From Paracoccaceae bacterium (GTDB lineage: Bacteria > Pseudomonadota > Alphaproteobacteria > Rhodobacterales > Rhodobacteraceae): a stretch of 64,000 nt of DNA. Below are positions 25,431 through 34,028 of the stretch, piece by piece; the first letter of the stretch is position 1, and the number at the start of each line of letters is the position of its first letter. Location of the stretch: positions 33,611-97,610 of the forward strand of contig JAGWAS010000015.1 in assembly GCA_021296235.1 (NCBI GenBank). The letters run 5' to 3'. The position numbers and the translations under genes are program-made. The notes beneath the pieces were generated by a model that saw only the letters and a program-made list of their open reading frames with translations, made no database searches and was not told the DNA's origin.

Positions 25431-26141
25431 TCAACCCAATCCAGCCAACCGGCACATGTGCCATGCCAAGGCACGATTGCTCGACATGACCGGAAATCCG
25501 AGCTCTTGTGTCAACCCGGCCAGCACATCCGCCGTTCGCAGATTGGTGCAGGACAGGAACATCCCGTCTACATTCGCCCTCTCAGCCAGCTTCGTGGCCG
25601 CCGCCCAAACCGAGTTGGGTGAAATCCGTGCAACCCGTGCCTCCTCGGCCACACCAAACGATCCAAAGACCGGCGTTTCTATGCCTTCCTCCGCCAGCGC
25701 CTTGCGCAACCCCTCGTTGACGTCCTCAACATAAGGCGAAAGCAACGCCAACCGGCTCAGCCCCTTGTCACGGCATTGGGCGACCACCGCGCTCAGCGGA
25801 TCGGTTACGTGGGCTGTCTCGCACCCTTCCCGAATCAAATCGGCCACTTTCCCGCCACCAATCACCGAGGCTCCGGAGGTGCATCCGTAGCCGACCGCAT
25901 CGAACCGAACCGCCCGAGGAAACAACGCAGCCGCCGAAGTCAGCGTCTTGCCCATTTCGGTCAGTGTTTCACGCGTTACCTTGAGCCCGCTGGGCACCCG
26001 GCTCACATAAAGGCTCACTTCCGGATCGAATATCAGTCGGCGCAGCTCCTGCTCGATCGTTTCATCAGCCTGCAGCACGATCAGTCCCAGCGCTGCCTTT
26101 ACCCCTATCGGACCAGTCATCTCATGGGAAAAATCGCTCAT
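25431..26141 (-). CDS. Maleate isomerase/Asp-Glu racemase-superfamily enzyme
   Basis: 236 residues from the ATG at 26141, which overlaps the preceding stop (ATGA); the track start lies 17 codons upstream. AVGYGCTSGASVIGG carries the first catalytic Cys and MFLSCTNLRTADVL the second, the two-Cys arrangement of maleate cis-trans isomerase, arylmalonate decarboxylase and related racemases. It is the distal gene of the CUT1 sugar-importer operon; the substrate is unknown. Confidence 0.85.
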   Translation of the reverse strand: MSDFSHEMTGPIGVKAALGLIVLQADETIEQELRRLIFDPEVSLYVSRVPSGLKVTRETLTEMGKTLTSAAALFPRAVRFDAVGYGCTSGASVIGGGKVADLIREGCETAHVTDPLSAVVAQCRDKGLSRLALLSPYVEDVNEGLRKALAEEGIETPVFGSFGVAEEARVARISPNSVWAAATKLAERANVDGMFLSCTNLRTADVLAGLTQELGFPVMSSNRALAWHMCRLAGLG

Positions 26142-26434
26142 CCTGAGCACTCCAGGTTCGCCATCTCGGGCCCCAACGGCGTTCCGTGCCACTGCGTTCC
26201 GCTCTTGGCAATCACAACATTCCCCTCATGCACCATCAATCGACCACAGCATTTTGCAACTGCCGGTTTTGGCGTTGCGAACCTTACGGGTGTGATTACC
26301 GTTTGACTGCAGGCCATTACGAGGTTGTCCTGCGCAAGCAATTGCGGCAGCGCCAAGATCCAAGCCGGGAATTGCAGGAGAACTGCGTCCTGCGCTCCAT
26401 CTCCTTGGCCGCCTTCCATCAACCGCCACTCCAA
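26138..26434 (-). pseudogene. Possible remnant of a gene upstream of the isomerase
   Basis: A 98-codon frame whose stop overlaps the isomerase start as ATGA, the arrangement of a coupled upstream gene. The C-terminal half (CCGRLMVHEGNVVIAKSGTQ, WHGTPLGPEM) looks protein-like, the N-terminal part does not, and another frame at 26226-26444 is also open. It may be a collapsed gene between the ATPase and isomerase genes. No family identified. Confidence 0.3.
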
Positions 26435-26486
26435 CTTCCAGCAACAGGACTTCCCTGCGGATTGCGGACCAACAGTTAACTTTCCC

Positions 26487-27560
26487 TCAAGGACGGTTCA
26501 GGATCTTTCCGTCCCTGTCAAAAAAGTGAATCCGATCCTTGTTGAACCGAACATGGACGGTTTCCCCGGCACAAAGCGGATGCTCGGGCGAAGTTCTCAT
26601 CGTGAGAGGCAAATCGGAGCCATCAAACTGAAGATAAACCAAGGATTCCGCACCCAGCTTCTCAATGATCTCGACCGTTGCCGGAAAATCACCTTCTTCC
26701 GGTCCGGCAAGCTCAAGATGCTCCGGCCGGATTCCGATTGCAGTTGCTCCGGCAACTTGGCAACCGTCCAGTTCAATACTGGCGGAACCTGCCCCAAGGG
26801 ATGTGCAATTCTCCGGGCCGTGCTCGTTCACATCAATGAAATTCATTGCCGGAGAGCCAATGAATCCGGAGACGAACCTGTTTGCGGGGTGGTCATAGAG
26901 ATCAATCGGCGAGCCGACCTGTTCAATTCGGCCCCGGTTAATGACCACGATGCGGTCAGCCAGCGTCATTGCTTCCGTCTGATCGTGGGTTACGTAGATC
27001 ATTGTTGCGCCAAGGCGCTTGTGGAGCCGTGCGATCTCAAGGCGCATTTGCACCCGCAGGGCGGCATCAAGATTTGACAGCGGCTCATCGAACAGAAAAA
27101 CCTTTGGATCCCTGATGATGGACCTGCCAATTGCCACGCGTTGGCGTTGGCCACCCGACAATTGCCGCGGTTTGCGCTCAAGCAGATCCTCAATCTGGAG
27201 GATGCGGGCTGCCTCTGCGACCCGCCTGCCAATTTCCTCCTTTGGAAGTTTTGCCAAGCGAAGCCCGAAACCGATATTGTCTTCGACAGTCATGTGGGGA
27301 AACAGGGCATAGGACTGAAACACCATTGCCACACCCCGTTTCGAGGGCTTCATGCCTGTTACATCCGCTCCGCCGATAAAAATCCGGCCGCCGCCCGTTT
27401 CCTCAAGTCCGGTGATCAACCTCAGCAGGGTCGATTTTCCGCATCCGGATGGCCCAACAAAAACGACAAACTCACCGTGTTTTGCCGCGAAATCAACTCC
27501 ATTGATCACCTGAACATCACCAAAGCGTTTGGAAACATTTTCAAGGCGCAGATCTGCCAT
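26487..27560 (-). CDS. Sugar ABC transporter ATPase (UgpC/MalK family)
   Basis: 357 residues. Walker [10 protein letters not shown] (about 37-45), signature [16 protein letters not shown], Walker [14 protein letters not shown], switch VTHDQTEAM, and a C-terminal TOBE/regulatory domain with [11 protein letters not shown]. This is the CUT1-type ATPase for the two permeases that precede it; spacing to the upstream permease is 3 bases. Polyol, sugar or glycerol-phosphate uptake are all possible. Confidence 0.94.
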   Translation of the reverse strand: MADLRLENVSKRFGDVQVINGVDFAAKHGEFVVFVGPSGCGKSTLLRLITGLEETGGGRIFIGGADVTGMKPSKRGVAMVFQSYALFPHMTVEDNIGFGLRLAKLPKEEIGRRVAEAARILQIEDLLERKPRQLSGGQRQRVAIGRSIIRDPKVFLFDEPLSNLDAALRVQMRLEIARLHKRLGATMIYVTHDQTEAMTLADRIVVINRGRIEQVGSPIDLYDHPANRFVSGFIGSPAMNFIDVNEHGPENCTSLGAGSASIELDGCQVAGATAIGIRPEHLELAGPEEGDFPATVEIIEKLGAESLVYLQFDGSDLPLTMRTSPEHPLCAGETVHVRFNKDRIHFFDRDGKILNRP

Positions 27561-27563
27561 CGT

Positions 27564-28433
27564 TCAACCCTTCACCGCTCCCATCGTCATCCCCTTGATG
27601 AAGTAGCGCTGAAAGAAAAGAAACACGATCAGCGTCGGAATGCTTGCAATCAGGGACAGGGCACCCTGCACACCCCACGCAACGGAATACTGCCCCTTCA
27701 GGTTCACGATTCCGATCATGATCGTTCGTTTTTCATCGGAATTGGTGAATATCAGAGGCCACAGAAAGTCGTTCCAGATCCATGTGAACTGAAGTGTCGC
27801 CAGCACCGCAATTGCCGGCAGGCTCAATGGCAGCGCCACCCGCATGAGCACCTGCCATTCATTTGCGCCCTCCAGAATCGCCGCTTCCCGCAGAGCGTTG
27901 GGAACGGTGGCAAAGAAGTTGCGCATGAGCAGCGTGCAAATTGGAATTCCCAAGGCCGTGTGCACAATTATGATTGGCCACAGGGTGTCGATCAAACCCA
28001 TCGTGTTGAACAGCCGAAACAGCGGAATGAGAATGACCTGAGGCGGGAAGAACATGCCCGAGACAAGAATCAGGAACAAGACGTCGCTTCCCCTGAAAGG
28101 CAGTTTCGAAAACACGTAGCCCGCAAACACACCAAGCGCGATTGAGGCCGCAGTCGCAGGAACTGTAACCAAAATGGTGTTCAGGATGTAGCGATGAACT
28201 GCCGGGTTGGCGATGACTTCACCAAAGTTGCCAAGGAACAGCGTGTCCGGAATGGTCCAAAGCTCGCCAAATGCAATGTCGCGCGTTGTCTTCACTGAAG
28301 AGAGCAGAACACCAAGCGTCGGTGCCAAAAACAGCACGGCGAGACACACAAGGCAGACAACAATCACAGCAGGCCAAGGGTTGAAGTCCCTTAACGGACG
28401 GTCGATGGCAGCCGCGTCAACCATAGATCTCAT
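27564..28433 (-). CDS. Sugar ABC transporter permease (MalG type)
   Basis: 289 residues, six membrane helices, with the EAA coupling loop as VPNALREAAILEGANEWQVL. Relatives are CUT1 permeases. It overlaps the upstream permease by 17 bases and is followed by the ATPase gene. The C-terminus (QRYFIKGMTMGAVKG) is a typical MalG-family ending. Confidence 0.94.
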   Translation of the reverse strand: MRSMVDAAAIDRPLRDFNPWPAVIVVCLVCLAVLFLAPTLGVLLSSVKTTRDIAFGELWTIPDTLFLGNFGEVIANPAVHRYILNTILVTVPATAASIALGVFAGYVFSKLPFRGSDVLFLILVSGMFFPPQVILIPLFRLFNTMGLIDTLWPIIIVHTALGIPICTLLMRNFFATVPNALREAAILEGANEWQVLMRVALPLSLPAIAVLATLQFTWIWNDFLWPLIFTNSDEKRTIMIGIVNLKGQYSVAWGVQGALSLIASIPTLIVFLFFQRYFIKGMTMGAVKG

Positions 28434-29298
28434 CCACCCGGCGCAACTGGCGGAAGTAAATGCGGATTATGGTCAGGGCGATCAGAAACAGAACCACCGA
28501 AATGGCGCTGCCGTAGCCCATGAGATATTTCTTGAAGGACTCGTTGTACATGTGCATCGCCAGCGTGTCCGACGAGTGGAAGGGACCACCGCCGGTCATG
28601 ATGTAGAGAATGTCGAAACCCTTCAGCGAGTTGATGACGCTCAATGCAATCACCACCACGGTGGCCGGGGTCAGCAAAGGAATGATCAGCATGCGGATGC
28701 GTTGCCACGCCGTTGCGCCTTCGATTTCGCAAACCTCAATGAGATCCTCCGGGATTGATGTCAGTCCCGCAAGATAGATCACCATCGAAAGCCCGGTTTG
28801 CTGCCAAGCCCATGCAATGATGACCGACCCCAGCGCCGTATCCGGCTTGGCAAGCCATGGGTAACGGAATTCCTCCCCGCTGACGAGACCAATGACCGTG
28901 TTCAGCAAGCCCCAGTCCGGTTGGTATATCCACACCCAAATTTGACCCACCACGACAGCCGACAGGCAAATCGGCAGGTAGAATATCGATTTGAACATGG
29001 TGCCGCCGGGCACCCTGCTGTCAATGAGAAGCGCAAGACCGAGCCCCAGCAATGTCGGCAGCAGGATGGCAGCAACCATCCAGATCACGGTGTTTATCGC
29101 CGCGTTCAGGAACAGCTTGTCGGTAACGATCTTGGCATAGTTGGAAAATCCGACATAGTCGAATTCACGGTTGAATCCGTTCCAGTTGGTGAAACTGTAG
29201 TGAAATGAACTGAGAAGCGGCCAGATCACAAACACGGTGAATACCGCAACCGGCGCCGCAAGCAGAACTGTCCGCCAAAATCTGTTGCTTTGTTCCAT
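28417..29298 (-). CDS. Sugar ABC transporter permease (MalF type)
   Basis: 293 residues from the ATG at 29298 (MEQSNRFWRTVLLAAPVAV). The track extends the frame by 94 codons into the binding-protein gene, which is not credible. Six helices; the EAA-like loop is IPEDLIEVCEIEGATAWQRI. Partner of the MalG-type permease. Confidence 0.93.
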   Translation of the reverse strand: MEQSNRFWRTVLLAAPVAVFTVFVIWPLLSSFHYSFTNWNGFNREFDYVGFSNYAKIVTDKLFLNAAINTVIWMVAAILLPTLLGLGLALLIDSRVPGGTMFKSIFYLPICLSAVVVGQIWVWIYQPDWGLLNTVIGLVSGEEFRYPWLAKPDTALGSVIIAWAWQQTGLSMVIYLAGLTSIPEDLIEVCEIEGATAWQRIRMLIIPLLTPATVVVIALSVINSLKGFDILYIMTGGGPFHSSDTLAMHMYNESFKKYLMGYGSAISVVLFLIALTIIRIYFRQLRRVDEIYG

Positions 29299-29319
29299 AC
29301 GCCGTGCGCCGCAAAAAAT

Positions 29320-29347
29320 GGGGGAGCGGGATCCGGCCCGCACCCCC
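29320..29347 (-). promoter_or_regulatory. Intercistronic hairpin after binding-protein gene
   Basis: GGGGGAGCGGG / CCCGCACCCCC with one A-A mismatch and a 6-base loop, between the stop of the binding-protein gene (29366) and the first permease gene. A run of six A on the plus strand (29313-29318) gives a U-run on the minus-strand transcript, so this one could partly terminate transcription and explain excess receptor. Confidence 0.75.
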
Positions 29348-29365
29348 TTCAATATCAGCGAACGC

Positions 29366-30637
29366 TCAGTTGCTGAAAGCGGCCATTGCACTTTCCTGCG
29401 TGTCAGCCAGCAATGCTTCGTAGTCTGATGGATCATCCATGAACTGGGCAAACATAGAAAGCCCCACTTCAGCCACCGGTGGAGGCGTTGCCAGATCATA
29501 GTTGAACGCAAACGCTTCGGCCGCCGCCACGGCAGCAGATGCCTTCTGCATAACCGAATTATAGGCCGAAGGATCGACATTCACGTTGCCGGACAGGGCA
29601 CCTTGGACGTTGGCCCATTCGACTTGTGCGTCGGTGTTGCTGATGAAATACGCAAGCCAAGCCTCGGCTCCGGCCACGTTCTCTGCATTGGCGGAGACTA
29701 CCCATCCGTCAACCGGTCCCACGACTGCATTCGGAACACCTTCCGTTATGGTCGGGAACTCGAAGAAGTCATAATCCTCGCCCGGCACCATGCCGTTGCC
29801 GTTCCAGTAGCCGGTAATCCAGGTTCCCATCAGGGTCATTGCGGCCTCGCCCCGAGCAACACGATCGGAGGCATCCGTCCAGCTGTCGGCATTGGCGTTG
29901 GGCACAAAGCAACCTCGATTGATCAGATCCGTCCACATGGCCATGGCATTCATGACCTCCGGATCATCATAGGACGCAGTCCCGTTCATCAGGTTCGCCC
30001 GATAGTCCGGACCGGCGGTACGAAGAATAAGATAGTCGAACCAGAATTGGGCTGGCCAACGGTTCTTGGAGCCCAGGGCTATCGGCGCAATTCCCATGCC
30101 CTTGAGATTTTCGCAGAGATCAAGGAAACCTGCCCAGTCCGACGGAAAATCGGTGACGCCGGCATCGTCCATCACCTTCTTGTTGTAGAACATTCCGGCG
30201 TAGTGGTACCCTGCCGGGACAAGATAGCGATTGCCGTTGTACATTGTTGCACTGTCGGCAAGAGCTTGCGCGATCACATCATCCATGCCTTCACGCTCCC
30301 ACATGCCGTCAATGGGCGTCAGGCTGTTTGAATCGACCACAAACTGAACCCTGGCACCTGCCCAATAGCTGAATACATCCGGCAGGCTTTGGCCAGCCGC
30401 CCTTACCAGGATATCGGTCTTGAAGTCCTCATGACCAACCGGGCTGTCCTTCATTGTGTATCCGGTTTCCTCGGCAAATTTGCCGGCAATCGAGTCGATC
30501 GCCGCCTTGCCGAGTTCGCCGGTGAAATAGTGACTGATCGTCACGTCCCCTTCGGCGGACGCCATTCCGGGTATGGACAGCGTCGAAATCGGCAACACTG
30601 CCGCGGCCAGAAGAAATCTACGTTTTGTAATCTTCAT
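29366..30637 (-). CDS. Sugar ABC transporter binding protein (SBP_bac_1 family)
   Basis: 423 residues from the ATG at 30637 (MKITKRRFLLAAAVLPIST, a Sec-type signal cleaved near SAEG); the track starts 22 codons earlier. The fold is that of CUT1 receptors: VTISHYFTGELGKAAIDSIA, YHYAGMFYNKKVMDDAGVTD, GEAAMTLMGTWITGYWNGNG. First gene of the minus operon. The shared upstream region with the divergent oxidoreductase gene (290 bp) should hold the promoters. Confidence 0.92.
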   Translation of the reverse strand: MKITKRRFLLAAAVLPISTLSIPGMASAEGDVTISHYFTGELGKAAIDSIAGKFAEETGYTMKDSPVGHEDFKTDILVRAAGQSLPDVFSYWAGARVQFVVDSNSLTPIDGMWEREGMDDVIAQALADSATMYNGNRYLVPAGYHYAGMFYNKKVMDDAGVTDFPSDWAGFLDLCENLKGMGIAPIALGSKNRWPAQFWFDYLILRTAGPDYRANLMNGTASYDDPEVMNAMAMWTDLINRGCFVPNANADSWTDASDRVARGEAAMTLMGTWITGYWNGNGMVPGEDYDFFEFPTITEGVPNAVVGPVDGWVVSANAENVAGAEAWLAYFISNTDAQVEWANVQGALSGNVNVDPSAYNSVMQKASAAVAAAEAFAFNYDLATPPPVAEVGLSMFAQFMDDPSDYEALLADTQESAMAAFSN

Positions 30638-30928
30638 TTCACTACCTCCCTTTCGCAAGAGTTCCAAGGAACGGATCATAGACAACGAATTCGGAAACCA
30701 CAATAAATCGGCCAGCTCTCCGGTGTACAGAACAGCACAGGCCGATGACTACAGAACGAAACCTTGCGAAACCTCACTTGCGGAAGGGAATCCAGCCGTA
30801 AAGGAATCCGCCGAAACGCCGAAGCTGAACCTGTCCCTTTGTCCCAGCGTCCGGAATGCCCAACATGCTTGTGAACCCGCAACAACGGCGTAAGCTGGGG
30901 CGATTGGAGTCTGAATTGGGGGCAGCGA

Positions 30929-32005
30929 ATGGCCGACAGAACCATCGGAGTGGGAATCGTGGGAACAGGGCGGATTTCCGACCTTCACGCAATGGAGTAT
31001 CTGCAAAATTCTGGTGCCCGAATTGTCGCTCTCTGCGACCGCAACGGGGACCGGGCCAGGCAAAAGGCACTGCAGTGGGGAATTCCAGACGTTGCGGTAA
31101 CCGACGACCCATCACAGATCCTGGCCAATCCGGCGGTGGATCTTGTGGAAATCCTTGTCCCGCATGATCTTCACCTTGAAATCGCCCTTGACGCAGCGGC
31201 TGCGGAAAAGGCCGTGTCGCTGCAAAAACCGATCTGCGTTTCCCTGGAGGAGGCTGATCGCCTGGTCGAGGCTGTCCGGGATGCGGAACGGCCATTCAAA
31301 CTGTTCGAGAATTTTCTATTCTTTCCGCCAGTTCTCAAGGCGGCACAATTGATCAAAGAGGGTGCGATCGGGGAACCTCTGTCAATCAGGATCAAGAGCA
31401 ATCCGGGAACCAGCCAAACAGCGTGGGAGATTCCAATCGATGCCGAGACCTGGCGGCAAAGCGGGACAAGATCCGGTGGCGGGCCTTTGGTTTTCGACGA
31501 CGGACACCACAAATTTGCCCTTGCCTGGCGCTTCATGGGGGATCCGCAAGAGGTTCATGCGTTCATCGGCAACACGGACCGGGGCGATGGGCTCTTTTTC
31601 GACGCTCAGTCAATTGTTTCGTTTCGGTTTCCAGGTAACCGGATTGGCAACCTGGAGGTTGTCTATTCACCTGAACTTGAAATCCAAACTCGTCACTATG
31701 CTCAGGATGACAGGGTCGAGATCACCGGAACACGGGGCGTTATCTGGATCAATTGCGGTCACGGACGCTTGGCGGATGCCATGCCGCTGGCGGTTCACAG
31801 CGAGGGCCGCACGACCAAGTTTCCGGATGTCGAAACCGGATGGGAGCAGAGCTTTATTCTGTCGACACGTCATTTCATTGATGTCGTGCGGAATGGCGGC
31901 AAACCGGTACTCACCGCCGATGAAGGACGACGGATTCTGCGCTTTGCCCTGGCAGCCGAACGCTCTGCCGCCGAAAACAGAACAATCAGGTTGGCCCCCC
32001 GTTGA
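30929..32005 (+). CDS. Gfo/Idh/MocA-family oxidoreductase
   Basis: 358 residues. N-terminal Rossmann GIVGTGRISDLHAMEYL; SLQKPICVSLEEADRLV holds the catalytic Lys (QKP instead of the common EKP); the C-terminal domain contains GGGPLVFDDGHHKFALAWRF with the conserved Asp/His. Such enzymes oxidise or reduce sugars and inositols with NAD(P). Divergent from the CUT1 sugar importer, so probably handles the imported sugar. Preceded by a 290-bp gap where no regulator gene or clear operator was seen. Confidence 0.9.
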   Translation: MADRTIGVGIVGTGRISDLHAMEYLQNSGARIVALCDRNGDRARQKALQWGIPDVAVTDDPSQILANPAVDLVEILVPHDLHLEIALDAAAAEKAVSLQKPICVSLEEADRLVEAVRDAERPFKLFENFLFFPPVLKAAQLIKEGAIGEPLSIRIKSNPGTSQTAWEIPIDAETWRQSGTRSGGGPLVFDDGHHKFALAWRFMGDPQEVHAFIGNTDRGDGLFFDAQSIVSFRFPGNRIGNLEVVYSPELEIQTRHYAQDDRVEITGTRGVIWINCGHGRLADAMPLAVHSEGRTTKFPDVETGWEQSFILSTRHFIDVVRNGGKPVLTADEGRRILRFALAAERSAAENRTIRLAPR

Positions 32006-32304
32006 GGAAGAGCACGCTGCGGTGCAGATTCCAAGATATCCGCTGTGAATGGATTGAACATCCGATTGATTTTCGCAGTGCATTCTTCAATGTCTGGCCA
32101 TTGGGGATCCACCTGACGAATGGCCAAATGTTCCTGAACCATTCCCCGTCCAAAACCACGTTGAGTGCAAACGCCAATTGTGCAACCAATGTCGATCAAA
32201 TCGCGGGCCCGGATTTGATCAGTGTCTGAACCATCAGCCAAGGCTGTCGTGTATCTGACCGGCGATTGAGGCTTACGCGAACGATACAGTCAAACTGCCG
32301 GAAC

Positions 32305-32898
32305 ATGAGCATGGACCATTCGAACCACGCGCTGGCCACTCGCTTCCTGGACGTGGTTGAACACGACATCATTCCTCTAACGAGGGAGGGCGTGGAGCGC
32401 GGCGACAAAGTTTTCGGCGGTGCGATCCTCCAAAAGTCGGATTTGTCCCTCGTCATCTCCGCCACCAACCGCGAGACCCTGAACCCGCTCTTCCACGGTG
32501 AGGTAGCAACACTGAATGCGTTCTTTGCCCTGCCCGAGTCCGCGCGCCCTGTGCCCGCGGATTGCCTGTTCCTTTCAACCCATGAACCCTGTTCCATGTG
32601 CCTGTCGGCCATAACCTGGGCCGGCTTTGACAATTTTGTGTACCTCTTCGGCTATGAAGACACTCGAGATGCCTTCAACATTCCCCATGACCTGAAAATC
32701 CTGAGTGAGGTTTTCCGCATCAGGAACGGCCAATATGCCCGCCATAATGCATTCTGGCGAAGTCAATCGATTGGCGATCTCATCGGAGACAAGAACGAAG
32801 AACTGGAGATGAGGGTACGATACGTCAAATCGCTCTATGACGATCTCTCCACCGTGTATCAATCATCGAAGCGGAGCAGCAACATCCCGCTAAGCTGA
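32305..32898 (+). CDS. Cytidine/deoxycytidylate deaminase-fold protein
   Basis: 197 residues from the ATG at 32305 (in-frame ATGs also at 32266 and 32311). Zinc-site motifs are HGEVATLNAFF (His and catalytic Glu) and HEPCSMCLSAITWAGFD (PCxxC). This is the guanine/nucleoside-type deaminase family, cytosolic. The substrate could be a base, a nucleoside or an N-compound. It stands about 300 bp after the oxidoreductase gene; that gap holds no clear gene. Confidence 0.82.
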   Translation: MSMDHSNHALATRFLDVVEHDIIPLTREGVERGDKVFGGAILQKSDLSLVISATNRETLNPLFHGEVATLNAFFALPESARPVPADCLFLSTHEPCSMCLSAITWAGFDNFVYLFGYEDTRDAFNIPHDLKILSEVFRIRNGQYARHNAFWRSQSIGDLIGDKNEELEMRVRYVKSLYDDLSTVYQSSKRSSNIPLS

Positions 32899-33006
32899 CG
32901 AGTGAAGTTGCGATGCGACCTCCGGGCAGAAGGATTGTTGCATGCGGATGTTTCCGCAAAATGATACTTAGCACTCAACGGGTGACAGTGATCCTGCAGC
33001 GACTGC

Positions 33007-33255
33007 TCACCGAAGCTCCTGTGCACGGGAGTGCGCTGACAAGCAAGAAATCATGATTTTGTCCAAAATTGATCCACCTGCCGGTCCCTTTGGATAATCT
33101 GAACTGTTGATGACACGGAACGGCAGACTGCCGATCACAAGCGATCTCGACCCATTCGAATGCCGGAAGTCATGAATTCGCACATCGTCAATTCTGAAAT
33201 GCAGCCGCAGATTTATCCCAGCCGAATTGAGAGTTTTATCAGGCTCAGAGCGCAC
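33007..33255 (-). pseudogene. Tyrosine recombinase (integrase), C-terminal remnant
   Basis: Residues 22-42 read RIDDVRIHDFRHSNGSRSLV, the box II HxLRH region of phage/ICE integrases (usual form VRIHDLRHSFASRAL). The catalytic Tyr segment and the N-terminal two thirds are missing. It sits at the distal end of the helicase/DotA block, where an element's integrase would be expected, suggesting the block is the remains of an integrated element. Confidence 0.55.
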
Positions 33256-33826
33256 GCAGCGATCTTTCGAGATCGCGGATCAGTTGTTCACAATTCCGGT
33301 TGACCAGCCTAACCGTGTCCACTCCCAAATTCGCAAGGTCGAGGACTTTGCGACTGTCGGACATGCTGCCTGCTCTTGCAATCGCTGCTTCAACCTGGAT
33401 GTGAAGGGTGCAGCGAGGTTCCGCCGCCTTGACCATCGGCATCACCTCATCGGCAAATCCGACGCCGGAGACAATCGAAACCCTGCCGATATCCCTGTTT
33501 CTGACGACCCGCCGACCGGCGACGACCCCAAGGTAACCGCTTCCGAATCTTGGTTTCATGATTTCCTCGCTGAACCTGATATATGCTTGACGCGGCGTCA
33601 AACCGCCGAATTGGGGCGCAGGCAAATCCTTCATATCCTCAAAATGAAGCGGCGGCAGATTGGTCCCGAGTCCATAGTGGTCATGCGTCATTCTCTTGAG
33701 ATTGTTGGACAGGGCAAAGTGATCGCCGTCAAGCCACCCCTTCAGGCAATTGCCGGCACGGTTCTTGCCGGCACGCGGTGGCCCTGAGACAAGGATCAAC
33801 TGATATCCGAACTGAATTTCGGTCAC
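33245..33826 (-). CDS. P-loop kinase-like protein (dNMP-kinase-like)
   Basis: 193 residues. An N-terminal Walker A (LILVSGPPRAGKNRAGNCL) is followed by GDHFALSNNLKRMTHDHYGL and RQAYIRFSEEIMKPRFGSGY, resembling phage-type deoxynucleoside monophosphate kinases. The exact substrate is unknown. It lies about 200 bp after the helicase gene in the same direction and may be co-transcribed with it. Confidence 0.65.
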   Translation of the reverse strand: MTEIQFGYQLILVSGPPRAGKNRAGNCLKGWLDGDHFALSNNLKRMTHDHYGLGTNLPPLHFEDMKDLPAPQFGGLTPRQAYIRFSEEIMKPRFGSGYLGVVAGRRVVRNRDIGRVSIVSGVGFADEVMPMVKAAEPRCTLHIQVEAAIARAGSMSDSRKVLDLANLGVDTVRLVNRNCEQLIRDLERSLRAL

Positions 33827-34028
33827 TGCTGGCCGGTGCCATTCTGAGTCCGCGTGCAGAACGAACCATTTGCCATGTGCCTGACGGGTCGGTTTCGCTT
33901 TCGCCCGGCTACATGAAAGGCAACGGAAGTGTCAGTGCTGAATTCCATCTCAACATTCCACAATTCACAGACCGGCGCGCCAATTTCCGCCGCTGAATTC
34001 CGGAATGCCCGTTGGAACCAAATCCGTC

